A DNA stretch of 64,000 nucleotides from an uncultured bacterium (GTDB lineage: Bacteria > Myxococcota_A > Polyangia > Polyangiales > Houyiibacteriaceae). A program made the translations under genes and the position numbers. Shown here piece after piece: positions 54,355 through 63,286 of the stretch. The stretch's first letter is position 1. Every line of letters begins with the position of its first letter. The DNA lies in NCBI GenBank assembly GCA_938024995.1, contig CALJDU010000049.1, positions 1 to 64,000 on the forward strand, in the 5' to 3' direction. The notes below the pieces were generated by a model. The model saw only the letters and a list, made by a program, of their open reading frames with translations, did no database searches and had not been told where the DNA came from.

Positions 54355-55953
54355 ATGAACAAACCCATTACGCTCATTGGATTGCTCGGCACCACGCTCG
54401 ACGGCGCGAAGGGCAAGAAGCGTTGGGAACGTTGGCGTCCGACCGTCTCACTCTTTCAACACGAAGACCTCCTCATCGATCGGCTCGAGCTGCTCCACGA
54501 GGAACGCTTCGAGTCGCTCGGCGAGATCGTGGAAGACGATGTTCTCGCCGTCTCGCCCGACACCAAGGTCAAGCGCCACCACGTAAGCTTCGGCGATGCG
54601 TGGGACTTTGAGTCGGTCTACGCGACGCTTCATGACTTCGCGCGCGGCTATGTGTTCCGCGATGATCGCGAGTACCTGGTGCACATCACGACGGGTACGC
54701 ACGTCGCGCAGATCTGTTCGTTCATCCTGACCGAGTCGCGTCACTTTCCGGCGCGCTTGATCCAGTCGTCGCCGCCGCGTCCAAGAAGCGCGGGCGGCCC
54801 CGGCAGCTTCGAGATCATCGACCTCGACCTTTCGCGCTACGACCGCATCGCGCAGCGCTTCCGCCAAGAGACCGACGAGCATCTGTCGTTTCTGAAAGCG
54901 GGCATCGAGACGCAGAACGACGCCTTCAACAAGTTGATGGAGCAGATCGAACACGTCGCGACCGCGTCCGTGGATCCGATGCTCTTGATGGGGCCGACCG
55001 GCGCGGGCAAGTCGCAGCTCGCGCGGCGGATCTTCCAGCTTAAGAAGCAGCGTCAGAAGGTGAGCGGGGACCTCGTGGAGGTGAACTGCGCGACGCTACG
55101 CGGGGACCACGCGATGAGCGCGCTCTTTGGTCACACGAAGGGCGCGTTTACGGGCGCACAAAAAGAACGCCCCGGCCTGCTCCGCGCGGCAAACAAGGGG
55201 CTGCTCTTTCTCGATGAGATCGGGGAGCTCGGGCTCGATGAGCAAGCGATGCTCCTGCGCGCGATCGAGCAGAAGGTGTTTCTGCCGGTGGGCGCGGACC
55301 GTGAGGTGGAGAGCGACTTTCAGCTGATCGCGGGGACCAATCGCGACCTGCGCGCGGCCGTCACCAAGGGAGAGTTTCGCGAGGACCTGCTCGCGCGGAT
55401 CGATCTCTGGAGCTTTACGTTGCCGGGGCTAAGAGATCGGCGAGAGGACATCCCGCCCAACCTCGCCTTCGAGCTCGATCGGTGCGGCGCGCGGATGAAC
55501 ACCAACGTGACCTTCAACGCAGAAGCGAGGAAGCGTTTCTTGGATTTCGCGATGAGCGAGAGCGCGAGCTGGCGCGGGAACTTCCGCGACTTCGGCGCCG
55601 CGATCACGCGGATGGCGACGCTCGCTCCGGGCGGGCGCATCGACGTCGCGACGGTCGACGATGAGATCGCGCGGCTCCAGGAGAGCTGGGGCGGGGCGGC
55701 GAGCTCAGGCGGCGACGACCATGAAGCGCTTCACGAGGTCCTCGGCGACGCGGCGGATGCACTCGACCTCTTCGACCGCGTTCAGCTCGCCGAGGTGATC
55801 CGCGTGTGCCGCGCGAGCAAGACGCTGAGCGCCGCGGGTCGCGCCCTCTTCGCGGAGTCGCGGAAGAAGAGGAAGACCGCGAACGACGCGGACCGGCTGC
55901 GCAAGTACCTCGGGAAGTGGTCGCTGACGTTCGATCAAGTCACCGCGCGCTAG
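54355..55953 (+). CDS. rtcR: RtcR, CARF-AAA+ sigma-54 activator of RNA repair
   Basis: Protein of 532 aa from ATG 54355 (start MNKPITLIGLLGTTLDG). The N-terminal part (about 1-180) has the CARF-like pattern (ITLIGLLGTTLD, VHITTGTHVAQICSFILTESRHFPARLIQSSPP), the domain that senses cyclic-phosphate or cyclic-oligonucleotide RNA ligands in RtcR. AAA+ domain: Walker A GPTGAGKS near 212, sigma-54 contact HTKGAFTGA near 263, Walker B LLFLDEIGE near 283. A DNA-binding HTH is expected in the last 80 residues (IRVCRASKTLSAAGRALFAE). It activates the rtcB promoter located 3.3 kb upstream and maybe others. Confidence 0.95.
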   Translation: MNKPITLIGLLGTTLDGAKGKKRWERWRPTVSLFQHEDLLIDRLELLHEERFESLGEIVEDDVLAVSPDTKVKRHHVSFGDAWDFESVYATLHDFARGYVFRDDREYLVHITTGTHVAQICSFILTESRHFPARLIQSSPPRPRSAGGPGSFEIIDLDLSRYDRIAQRFRQETDEHLSFLKAGIETQNDAFNKLMEQIEHVATASVDPMLLMGPTGAGKSQLARRIFQLKKQRQKVSGDLVEVNCATLRGDHAMSALFGHTKGAFTGAQKERPGLLRAANKGLLFLDEIGELGLDEQAMLLRAIEQKVFLPVGADREVESDFQLIAGTNRDLRAAVTKGEFREDLLARIDLWSFTLPGLRDRREDIPPNLAFELDRCGARMNTNVTFNAEARKRFLDFAMSESASWRGNFRDFGAAITRMATLAPGGRIDVATVDDEIARLQESWGGAASSGGDDHEALHEVLGDAADALDLFDRVQLAEVIRVCRASKTLSAAGRALFAESRKKRKTANDADRLRKYLGKWSLTFDQVTAR

Positions 55954-55984
55954 CCCGAGTTCGGAAGCGAACGTAGGCGTCCGG

Positions 55985-56030
55985 CTCCAAACGACTTGCT
56001 CGTTTGGAGGGAGGGTCCGAACAGACCCTC
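55985..56030. repeat. Two tandem hairpins after rtcR
   Basis: Perfect 10 bp stem CTCCAAACGA/TCGTTTGGAG (55985-56009, loop cttgc), followed by GAGGGTC/GACCCTC (56011-56030). No T-run, so not a clear terminator. The TTTGGAGGGAGGG core matches the inverse of the repeat at 70-98, placing it in the same intergenic family. Confidence 0.7.
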
Positions 56031-56201
56031 GCGCCCTTCCCGCGTCGAGCCGGTGGGGACCTCCCGGAGACTGCGCGTGCAGTTCCCGATGAACCGGCCT
56101 GAGTCGCGAGAAGCGAGCGTTAGCGAAAGGGCGTGAACATGACCCGCAGCCTACCGACCGTGACCGCCGGAGAATGCAAAAGGGGTGGTAGCATCACGAA
56201 C

Positions 56202-57476
56202 GTGCTGGGGTACCGAGAGGCGCTGTGGGTCGCGCTCGCGTTCGCGTTCGGTTGTGGTGATCCACCGCTCGTTCCGCCTCCCGTGGATACCGGTTCTCTC
56301 TCGGACACCTCGGGCGACGCGGACGCTGGATCGGGGGACGCGAGCGCCGACACAGGGGGCCTACGCGATACCGCGGTCGACACGACGCCCTGCGACTCGC
56401 CACCCGGCGCGGACATGGACGAAGACGGCTTCCTCTCAGAGAACGACTGCAACGACTGCATCGCGCAGATCAACCCCGGAGCGTTCGACCTCCCGCTCAA
56501 CGACATCGACGAAGACTGCGACGGAGCGGACGCCACTGAAGTCGCGTGCGACGGGGACGTTCGTATTGCGGCGGACGGCAATCTCGAAGGCGCCGCGCGA
56601 GCGCTCGGGATCTGCCAGACCACGACCGAAGAAGAAGATTCCTGGGGCGTGCTCTCGTCGCGGTTTACTCGTGCCGCGGGCGATCGGGATCCGCGCTCCC
56701 TTTTGCAGATCGGGATGCTCCCGCGGCTCGGAGTGCTCACCCCGCTCGAAGGCGACGCTTTGCTCGCGCTCTCAAGCGGGGTCGCGCGTGACCCGTCGCA
56801 GCCGGACTACACGACCCAGTGCGACACCTTCGGCGCGAACCCCGAGTTCCCGATCGGGCTTGAGCCCTATCCTCAAGGCTTCCCGATTATGTCATCGACC
56901 TGCCCCGGCGTGATGGGCGGCCCCGTCTACAACTCCGCGGCGTACGAGGTCACGATGCGCGTCCCGACGAACGCGACCGGGCTCGCCTTCCGCTCGAACT
57001 TCCTGACGCATGAGTTCCCGATCTTCATCTGCAGCGAATTCAACGATCTCTACGGCGTCCTCTTTCGCGAGGGCGGCGACGACGTCCCCTTTACGAACAT
57101 CGTCTTCGACAGCGGCGGCGAAACCGTCAGCGTCAACAGCGGCCTCTTCCGCGTGTGCGCGCCGGGTCGATACGGCGGGCGCTCCTTTGGATGCTCCTTC
57201 GGGCGCTCACCGCTACAGAACACCGGCTTCGGCGGCGGGGCGCTCTGTGGGTCCGCCGACAACGAAGGCAGCCCGGTCGATCCGGATCTCGTCGGCGGCT
57301 CAACCTCATGGCTCGAGACCACCGCCCCGGTACGGCCCGGAACGATCATTACGCTGCGATTCATGATCTGGGACTCGAGCGATCCCTTCTTCGACTCCAC
57401 CGTCCTGATCGACCAGTTCGAGTGGATCTTGGGACCGCTTGAGGTCGGCCCGCCGTCGACCGGTAGCGTTTTCTAG
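56202..57476 (+). CDS. MopE-motif / choice-of-anchor-L lipoprotein (paralogue 3)
   Basis: Protein of 424 aa. GTG 56202 gives a compact signal with lipobox AFGC; the frame is open to 56133, so that start is also possible. Same architecture as the 44837 and 47485 proteins: Asp/Thr linker, DMDEDGFLSENDCNDC with DIDEDCDG, and anchor-L features (GDALLALSSGVA, HEFPIFICSEFNDLYGVL, VSVNSGLF). It ends 42 bases before rtcA on the same strand, so the two are probably one transcript. No sigma-54 site was found upstream. Confidence 0.86.
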   Translation: MLGYREALWVALAFAFGCGDPPLVPPPVDTGSLSDTSGDADAGSGDASADTGGLRDTAVDTTPCDSPPGADMDEDGFLSENDCNDCIAQINPGAFDLPLNDIDEDCDGADATEVACDGDVRIAADGNLEGAARALGICQTTTEEEDSWGVLSSRFTRAAGDRDPRSLLQIGMLPRLGVLTPLEGDALLALSSGVARDPSQPDYTTQCDTFGANPEFPIGLEPYPQGFPIMSSTCPGVMGGPVYNSAAYEVTMRVPTNATGLAFRSNFLTHEFPIFICSEFNDLYGVLFREGGDDVPFTNIVFDSGGETVSVNSGLFRVCAPGRYGGRSFGCSFGRSPLQNTGFGGGALCGSADNEGSPVDPDLVGGSTSWLETTAPVRPGTIITLRFMIWDSSDPFFDSTVLIDQFEWILGPLEVGPPSTGSVF

Positions 57477-57518
57477 GAACCACAAAACGGTGGCGGGTCG
57501 AGAAATCGTGACTACTCA

Positions 57519-58541
57519 ATGGCCATGGACCTCATCGACATCGACGGATCGTTTGGCGAAGGCGGCGGTCAGATCGTTCGTACCTCGCTCGGGCTCTCGC
57601 TCCTGACGGGACGGCCGGTCGAGATCCGCAACGTCCGCGCGGGTCGCGGTAAGCCTGGGTTGCTCCGTCAGCACCTCTGCGCGCTCCGCGCCGCCACCGA
57701 GATTGGCGAGGCGGAGGTCAAGGGCGCCGCGCTCGGTTCCACCTTCGTCCGCTTTGTGCCGAAGAGCATCAAGTCGGGTCGTTACTCCTTCGATGTCGGC
57801 TCCGCGGGGAGCGCGACCTTGGTGCTGCAGACCGTCTTGCCTGCGCTGCTCTCGGCAGACGCGCCGAGCGAGCTCACGATTACCGGCGGAACCGACAACC
57901 CCTTCGCGCCTCCGATCGACTTCCTCAAGTTCGCGTTCGCGCCCTTGCTCGCGCGGATGGGCGGCGACCTCAAGCTCGACGTGGAGCGACGCGGCTACTA
58001 CCCACGCGGCGGCGGTCGCTTCATCGCGACGATCACGCCTGGCGCGCTGAAGCCGATTACGCTCACGGACCCGGTCGAGCACCGCGTCTCCGCGATCGCG
58101 TACATCGCCGGCCTTAAGAAGAGCATCGCGACCCGAGAGCTCAACGTGCTCCGCGAGGCGTTCAGCCTGACCCGCGACCAGATGCGCGTGGTCGAGCTCG
58201 ACGCGAACTGGGGTCCCGGCAACACGCTATCTGTGTCGCTCGAAGCCAGCGGCGTCACCGAGATCGTCACGGGCTTTGGCGAGAAGCGCGTCCGCGCAGA
58301 GACCGTTGCCGAGCGGGTCGCGGAGGAGGCGCGCGCGATCCTGGACGCGAAGGTCCCGGTCGGGGAACACCTCGCCGATCAGCAGCTCTTGCTCTGCGCG
58401 CTGGCGGGCGGAGGCTCGTTCCTCACGCTCCCGCCTTCGCTTCACACGCGGACGCAGGCGACGGTGCTGAAGCGCTTCCTGCCGGTCGAGATCGATCTCC
58501 GCGAGGTCGACGCGTCGCGCTGGCGCGTCACGGTTTCGTAG
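57519..58541 (+). CDS. rtcA: RNA 3'-terminal phosphate cyclase RtcA
   Basis: Protein of 340 aa (338 if ATG 57525 is used), the family size. It converts RNA 3'-phosphate to 2',3'-cyclic phosphate using ATP and a covalent His-AMP intermediate. Signatures: GSFGEGGGQIVRTSLGLS at the start, RAGRGKPGLLRQH, and GEHLADQQLLLCALAGG with the adenylated His near 282-284. Works with RtcB to heal and seal broken RNA. Placed directly behind a choice-of-anchor-L gene and about 1.6 kb after rtcR, instead of directly behind rtcB as in E. coli. Confidence 0.94.
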   Translation: MAMDLIDIDGSFGEGGGQIVRTSLGLSLLTGRPVEIRNVRAGRGKPGLLRQHLCALRAATEIGEAEVKGAALGSTFVRFVPKSIKSGRYSFDVGSAGSATLVLQTVLPALLSADAPSELTITGGTDNPFAPPIDFLKFAFAPLLARMGGDLKLDVERRGYYPRGGGRFIATITPGALKPITLTDPVEHRVSAIAYIAGLKKSIATRELNVLREAFSLTRDQMRVVELDANWGPGNTLSVSLEASGVTEIVTGFGEKRVRAETVAERVAEEARAILDAKVPVGEHLADQQLLLCALAGGGSFLTLPPSLHTRTQATVLKRFLPVEIDLREVDASRWRVTVS

Positions 58542-58544
58542 CAG

Positions 58545-59021
58545 CTACTGGCTTGGCTCTCGAAGCGCGCGGTCGAGCTGCGCGTCGGTGATGAGCAGCG
58601 CCTCGTGGTAGTCCCCGGCCGCTTCGACGAGCTCGTCCCGCGCTTCGTGGGCTTTGCCGCGGACGATGTAGAGGTTCGCGGAGAAGACATCGCGCTGATC
58701 GCCGAGACCGAGCGCGACCTCGACCAGCGCGAGCGCGCGATCAGGGGCCTCATCGACGAGCGCGATCTCGGCGAGGCGAAAGTAGGCGTCTTGTCGAACC
58801 GCGCGCGCTTCGTCTTCGCCAACGGACGCAGGAGGCTCGGCCGACACGAGGCTCGTCAACGCGACCACCGCCGCGCTTCGATCACCCGCCCGCAACGCCC
58901 GCTCGACGGCGGCGTCGGTCTCGAGGACTTGACCGACCCACTGCCGAGCGCTCGCGTCCTGATCGCATCCCGCGATGAGGCACGCGACCGAGAGCATCAC
59001 GATGAGGGCGACGCGCTTCAC
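58545..59021 (-). CDS. TPR-like lipoprotein of the sigma-factor operon
   Basis: Protein of 158 aa. Lipobox IAGC, then a helical TPR-like repeat region (ALRAGDRSAAVVALTSLVSAE, YFRLAEIALVDEAPDRALALVEVAL). Function unknown, possibly envelope scaffolding. Its start overlaps the preceding gene by four bases, so it belongs to the same operon as the anti-sigma-like gene and the ECF sigma. Converges with rtcA, three bases between stops. Confidence 0.75.
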   Translation of the reverse strand: MKRVALIVMLSVACLIAGCDQDASARQWVGQVLETDAAVERALRAGDRSAAVVALTSLVSAEPPASVGEDEARAVRQDAYFRLAEIALVDEAPDRALALVEVALGLGDQRDVFSANLYIVRGKAHEARDELVEAAGDYHEALLITDAQLDRALREPSQ

Positions 59022-59503
59022 GGGAGATAGGCCTCCTCGAGAGCGCGGTAAAGAGAGCGGCGGTGTTCGCGCATCGGCTCGCTGAGCTCGGTCGTGGCGC
59101 CACCGGCGGCCACTCGCGCCTGCGCTTCCAAGAGCGCATTGGACGGCGCGGGAAGCGCAGCGGTCGGCCCGGTGAACACGTCATTCGGGTTGAGCACGTA
59201 AAACAGAACGAGGGCGGCCGCGACCCCGAGAATGGGGGCGAAGAGCCACCGAAACCCGCGTCCCTCCGCGACAGGACGCACGGGGCGCGCCTCGTTAAAC
59301 ACATCGGACAAGATCGCGTCCGCGCGTTCGTCGCCAAGCGCCGCCGGGTTCGCGGCGAAGCGAATCATCGCCGCGACGTCGAGCCCTTCGCCGGCCCCGT
59401 GACCTCGCTCCATCGCGAGCGCGAGCGCCTCCGCTTCCGCCCGCTCTTCCGCGGACACCAGCTCATCGCCAAGGGCGTCGTCTCTTTCATCATCGTGAGT
59501 CAT
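59018..59503 (-). CDS. Putative anti-sigma factor (single-pass membrane protein)
   Basis: Protein of 161 aa. An acidic, helical cytoplasmic part (about 1-95) is followed by one transmembrane helix (LFAPILGVAAALVLFYVL, near 105) and a periplasmic helical tail. Position 40 bases after an ECF sigma gene in the same operon, plus topology, suggest an anti-sigma factor. No ZAS zinc motif is visible, so the call rests mainly on context. Confidence 0.6.
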   Translation of the reverse strand: MTHDDERDDALGDELVSAEERAEAEALALAMERGHGAGEGLDVAAMIRFAANPAALGDERADAILSDVFNEARPVRPVAEGRGFRWLFAPILGVAAALVLFYVLNPNDVFTGPTAALPAPSNALLEAQARVAAGGATTELSEPMREHRRSLYRALEEAYLP

Positions 59504-59542
59504 CGGTTTTCTCTTCTTCGGTTCATCGTGTCACGTCGAGTG

Positions 59543-60184
59543 CTAGCGCGCCCAGTCGCGGCGGAAGGCCTTTACCGCGCGGAGGAAGACCACGTCGAAG
59601 GTCCCGAGCTTGACCTCCATCAAGTCTGCGCATTCCTGACGCGAGCGCTCCTCGATCAGGCGGAGCTCGATGGCGCGGCGATACCGCGGGTTCAGGCCCG
59701 CGAGCACCTCGTCGATTCGTGTCCGGAGCGCGGTCAGCTCCTGCTCTTGTTCGACCCGCGCTCCCGGTTCATCGGAGGTCGGGATCAACGGGCTCATCAG
59801 CCCCTCAAAGTTCGCGAGCGCGCGGTTCGTTCGTCCTCTCACGCGGTGCATGTCCATCGCCTTGTTGCTCGCGATTCGCGCGAGCCAAAAGTAGATCGAG
59901 ACCTTTCCCGGTTTGAACGTGTGGAGCCGCTCGAGCGCGGCGCGAAACGTCTCGGAGAGCGCGTCCTCCGCGGCTTGACGTTGGCCAAGCTTCGGGAAGA
60001 GCACCCGCGTAAAGAGCACGCCGGCGTGTTCACGATAGAGCGCCGCGAACGCCTCCCGGTCGCCATCGACCGCCGCCGAGATGAGCTTCCGCTCCTTGCG
60101 CAGCTGATCGCGCGCGTTGAGGTCGCGCCGCCCGGTCATGGGAACCGCGCCGCGTTTGTCTCGACTCTTGAGCGTGTCGTTCAC
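59543..60184 (-). CDS. ECF-type RNA polymerase sigma factor
   Basis: Protein of 213 aa. Region 2 (DREAFAALYREHAGVLFTRVLF, DALSETFRAALERLHTF, YFWLARIASNKAMDMHR) and region 4 (LNPRYRRAIELRLIEERSRQECADLMEVKLGTFDVVFLRAVKAFR) are both clear; no regions 1 or 3, as in ECF sigmas. GTG start at 60184. First gene of a three-gene operon. It may respond to envelope stress, given the membrane-bound partner. Confidence 0.88.
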   Translation of the reverse strand: MNDTLKSRDKRGAVPMTGRRDLNARDQLRKERKLISAAVDGDREAFAALYREHAGVLFTRVLFPKLGQRQAAEDALSETFRAALERLHTFKPGKVSIYFWLARIASNKAMDMHRVRGRTNRALANFEGLMSPLIPTSDEPGARVEQEQELTALRTRIDEVLAGLNPRYRRAIELRLIEERSRQECADLMEVKLGTFDVVFLRAVKAFRRDWAR

Positions 60185-60393
60185 TCGCCCGTGCGCTCCT
60201 CTGCTTCCGCACCTGTTCGTTCATCTGTCCTCCCCTGGCAGGGCTTCGTGAGGTAAACGAATCTGGCGCCCCGAACTTACACGCGGGCGCCGTTTCGCAC
60301 GATTGATCTTTCCGGAGCCGTCGACTGCATCCCGCTCGATGAGTTCATCGGTGAGCGGGTGTAAGCGCAGCGCCGGGGGCGCGTTGACTGTGT

Positions 60394-61950
60394 ATGAAGC
60401 GCTACGACACGCCGGTTTCGCGTCCCTCTGAGGGGCGCCGTCTCATTTTGATCTCGGGAAGCTCTCTTCGAGCCCTCCCCGCGACGCTCGCCCTTGCGCT
60501 CGCCATCTCCGCGGGCTGCGGTGGGTCGGCACAGCGGGCCACGAGTCTCCCTGGAACAGCTGGCGCGGACGTGAGCTACAGCGCCTCGGAGAGCGGCGGC
60601 TACGCGGCCGCGGAGAGCAGCGACTATCGATCCACCGCGACCGTCGCCGCCGACCGCGCCGCGCCGATCACCACTTCGACCGCAATGGCACCGAGCTCAG
60701 CGGCACCGAGCTCAGCGGCATCGAGAGCAGTACCGAGCGCGCCGGTCCACGTGATCGACGGGTCGGGGGGCGAGCCCGCCGCATCACCAATGGCAGACGC
60801 CGCGGTTCGGGTCACGACCGTCACGACCGTCACCGTCTCACCGGAGGTCATCGGCGAGCCGCAGGGGATCCAAGACGAACCCGAGGCTCAGCGCGATCAC
60901 GCCGCGCCGATGCTCACCGCCGCCTCGGTCGGCGACCACGATCGCCGCGGGAACTACCTTCAGTACTTGAACCGCCACCCCTTTGAGCGAACGCGCCTCG
61001 GTCTTGATATGTCGCGACGCGTTCGCTTCCGCGTCGTCGACGGCAACGGGGATCCGGTCCGGATGGCGTCGATCGCGATCGATGGCGCACCCGCTGGTCT
61101 CACGCACGCCGACGGAGTCTTCGACTACTTCCCCAGCCTCGAGCAGTCGCAACGTGACCGGAGCAGCGTGGTCGAGGTGCGCGTTGGCAACGAGGTCGCG
61201 CGGCAACGCGTCTTCGTCCCGGGGATGGGCGACGGTCAGGACGTGGTCTTCCAGTTCCAGGGCGCGCACGCCACCGCGCCGCGTCACCTCGACCTGGCGT
61301 TCGTCATCGACGTCACCGGCAGCATGGAAGACGAGCTCCGCTACATTAACCGCGAGGTCGGGAACATTGTGCGGGATGTCCACCTCGCCATGCCGGAGGT
61401 TGAGGTCCGGGTAGGCGCGATCCTCTATCGCGATCGACGCGACCAAGCGCGCTTGATGGAGATCTCGATGACGAGCGACGTAGAGGCGTTCTCCGCGGCG
61501 CTCGCCAGGGTCCACGCGAGCGGCGGCGGCGACTACCCCGAGGACATGAACGCCGGTCTCGAAGCCGCCCTCACGCGCCTCGCTTGGTCTCCCTCTGCGA
61601 ACGCGGTTCGGGTGTTGAGCGTGATCGCGGACGCGCCCCCGCAGCACTACCGAGACGCCAGCTTCACGTACCGCTCGGCGATGCGAGCTGCCGCGGAGAA
61701 CGGGATCCGATTGCTCCCCGTGGCGGCCAGCGGCGCGAACCGAGAGGTCGAGTTCCTCTTCCGGGCGATGGCGACCATGACGAGCTCGCCGTACCTCTAC
61801 CTCACGGACGACTCTGGCATCGGCGGATCGCACATGGAGGCCGACACCGATCGAGTCGCTGTTGAGTACCTCCACGAGATGCTGACGCGGCTGTTGATTG
61901 ACGACCTTCAGGGTCGCGGGATGCATGAGCCGGGACCGTTTCGGCGCTAG
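60394..61950 (+). CDS. von Willebrand factor A domain lipoprotein
   Basis: Protein of 518 aa. Lipobox ISAGC, then a long Ala/Ser/Thr-rich linker (about 45-170), a short beta region (RFRVVDGNGDPVRMASIAIDG) and a VWA domain (about 300-480). The MIDAS motif is DVTGSM (Asp-x-Thr-Gly-Ser) with further acidic residues in VIADAPPQHYRD. VWA domains bind protein partners through metal. Surface or periplasmic role inferred. Start ATG 60394; the 209 bases upstream contain no recognised gene. Confidence 0.85.
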   Translation: MKRYDTPVSRPSEGRRLILISGSSLRALPATLALALAISAGCGGSAQRATSLPGTAGADVSYSASESGGYAAAESSDYRSTATVAADRAAPITTSTAMAPSSAAPSSAASRAVPSAPVHVIDGSGGEPAASPMADAAVRVTTVTTVTVSPEVIGEPQGIQDEPEAQRDHAAPMLTAASVGDHDRRGNYLQYLNRHPFERTRLGLDMSRRVRFRVVDGNGDPVRMASIAIDGAPAGLTHADGVFDYFPSLEQSQRDRSSVVEVRVGNEVARQRVFVPGMGDGQDVVFQFQGAHATAPRHLDLAFVIDVTGSMEDELRYINREVGNIVRDVHLAMPEVEVRVGAILYRDRRDQARLMEISMTSDVEAFSAALARVHASGGGDYPEDMNAGLEAALTRLAWSPSANAVRVLSVIADAPPQHYRDASFTYRSAMRAAAENGIRLLPVAASGANREVEFLFRAMATMTSSPYLYLTDDSGIGGSHMEADTDRVAVEYLHEMLTRLLIDDLQGRGMHEPGPFRR

Positions 61951-62282
61951 CAGGCTGCTGAAAAAGTCGCTGGATGCGATTTGTGATGCTGCGCGTATCG
62001 CGTCCGTGTCCTGACCAACAACAATGCCGAGCATTCTTTGTTTCCGCTCCTGCGGCGCCATCGCCGTGAGTTATCCGCTGCGCTCCGGAACCCGCGCCTG
62101 AGCGCAAACGATGTTCTTTGTTTCCGCACCTGCGGCGCCATCGCCGCGAGTTCTCCGCTGCGCTCCGGAACCCGCGCCTGAGCGCCTGTGCGGAAACGAT
62201 ATTTTTGAGCGCCTCAGGACGAGGGACGAGGTGCGAGCGAAGCGCGCCCACCCATTTCGAATCACGCTCTAGTGTTCTTGAG
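61951..62282. repeat. Intergenic repeats after the VWA gene
   Basis: Two copies of a 72 bp unit (62034-62105 and 62114-62185, three mismatches) start with ttctttgtttccgc and end in gcgcctgagcgc. Just after the VWA stop, gcaggctgctgaaaaagtcgc (from 61953) resembles the ends of some insertion sequences, but no transposase is near. The cgatattt-type borders match those at 61-360. No gene seen. Confidence 0.75.
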
Positions 62283-63227
62283 CTAGGCGGACGGGCCGCG
62301 GAAGAACGTTCGGTAGTAACGCTGCAACCGGAGGTACTGCTCTTCGTCTGCTGAAGCGTCGAGGACAAGATCGGGGCGATCAACGACCTGCGCGAGCTCT
62401 TCGCTAGCGGTTCGACGAATCGCCGCGCGGCGATCGGACAAGCCTTCCAGCAACCACTCGTAGCGTGGCTTGAGCTGGTTGCTCGAGAGCCAGCCCTGCC
62501 AGCTCACCCTAAGGTTACCGAAGTCATGACCCGTCAAGAGCCGGAGCCCGGTGTGGGCGGTCCGCGCGACGCGGCGATCGCGGTCTCCGAGCAGCTCCAC
62601 CAAGGTCGACACCGCGGCGGCGTCACGGAGCGACATGATCGCCTCAAGGGAGGACAGACGCCACGGCCGATGGGCGCTCCGGTCTGCGGCGGTCTCGCGG
62701 AACGCGCGGAGGATCTCATCGAAGATCGCAGACGCGCGGAAGCACGAGAGCGCGCGGTGCGCGGCCGCTCGAGAAGCGACACACGGGTGCAGCGCGAGTC
62801 GGATAAGAGGCTCGAGAAGCGCGCGGTCCGCGAGCTCGCCGGCCACGGAAGCGGCCACCACACGGACTTCTCGATCACCGCTGCTCAAGAGCTGCGTGAC
62901 GATGGGGTAAGCGCGCTCTCCATGTGCGACCAAGAGGTCCGCGGCGACCGACACGGTCTCTCCGCGACGCGCGATTCGCGGATCCTTGAGGATCTCCCCA
63001 GGGAAGAGAGGGACGAGATCGTCGAGCGGGAAGAGCCCTGACGCCGCGAGGGTACGAGCGCGGTCGAAACGCGTCGCGCGGTCTAGCTCGGCGAGCTCTC
63101 GAAGCGCGGCGACGACTTCGCGCCTGAGCTCATTCCGCTGCCGCACTCCCGAGCGGCGACGTTCGCTGACGACATCCGGAGGAGCGTCAACGACGTGATA
63201 CCCCCCGGCCTTGTCTTTCGAACCCAT
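62283..63227 (-). CDS. HEAT-repeat protein
   Basis: Protein of 314 aa without signal peptide or membrane helix. HEAT-like helix pairs run through most of it (RVVAASVAGELADRALLEPLIRLAL, AAVSTLVELLGDRDRRVARTAHTGLRLLTGHDF, DRRAAIRRTASEELAQVV). Probably a cytoplasmic scaffold. The DWW-type segment GHDFGNLRVSWQGWL recalls HEAT-linked proteins of myxobacteria. Single gene. Confidence 0.8.
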   Translation of the reverse strand: MGSKDKAGGYHVVDAPPDVVSERRRSGVRQRNELRREVVAALRELAELDRATRFDRARTLAASGLFPLDDLVPLFPGEILKDPRIARRGETVSVAADLLVAHGERAYPIVTQLLSSGDREVRVVAASVAGELADRALLEPLIRLALHPCVASRAAAHRALSCFRASAIFDEILRAFRETAADRSAHRPWRLSSLEAIMSLRDAAAVSTLVELLGDRDRRVARTAHTGLRLLTGHDFGNLRVSWQGWLSSNQLKPRYEWLLEGLSDRRAAIRRTASEELAQVVDRPDLVLDASADEEQYLRLQRYYRTFFRGPSA

Positions 63228-63286
63228 TGCCCGACTGTACGACGGTCTGTTCGCTTTGTATGTATCGAAGGACGCAAGAGTGACGA

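Noticed and set aside
54355..55953. CARF domain as evidence for a CRISPR system
   Set aside because: CARF here belongs to RtcR with an AAA+ sigma-54 domain; no cas gene or array is present.
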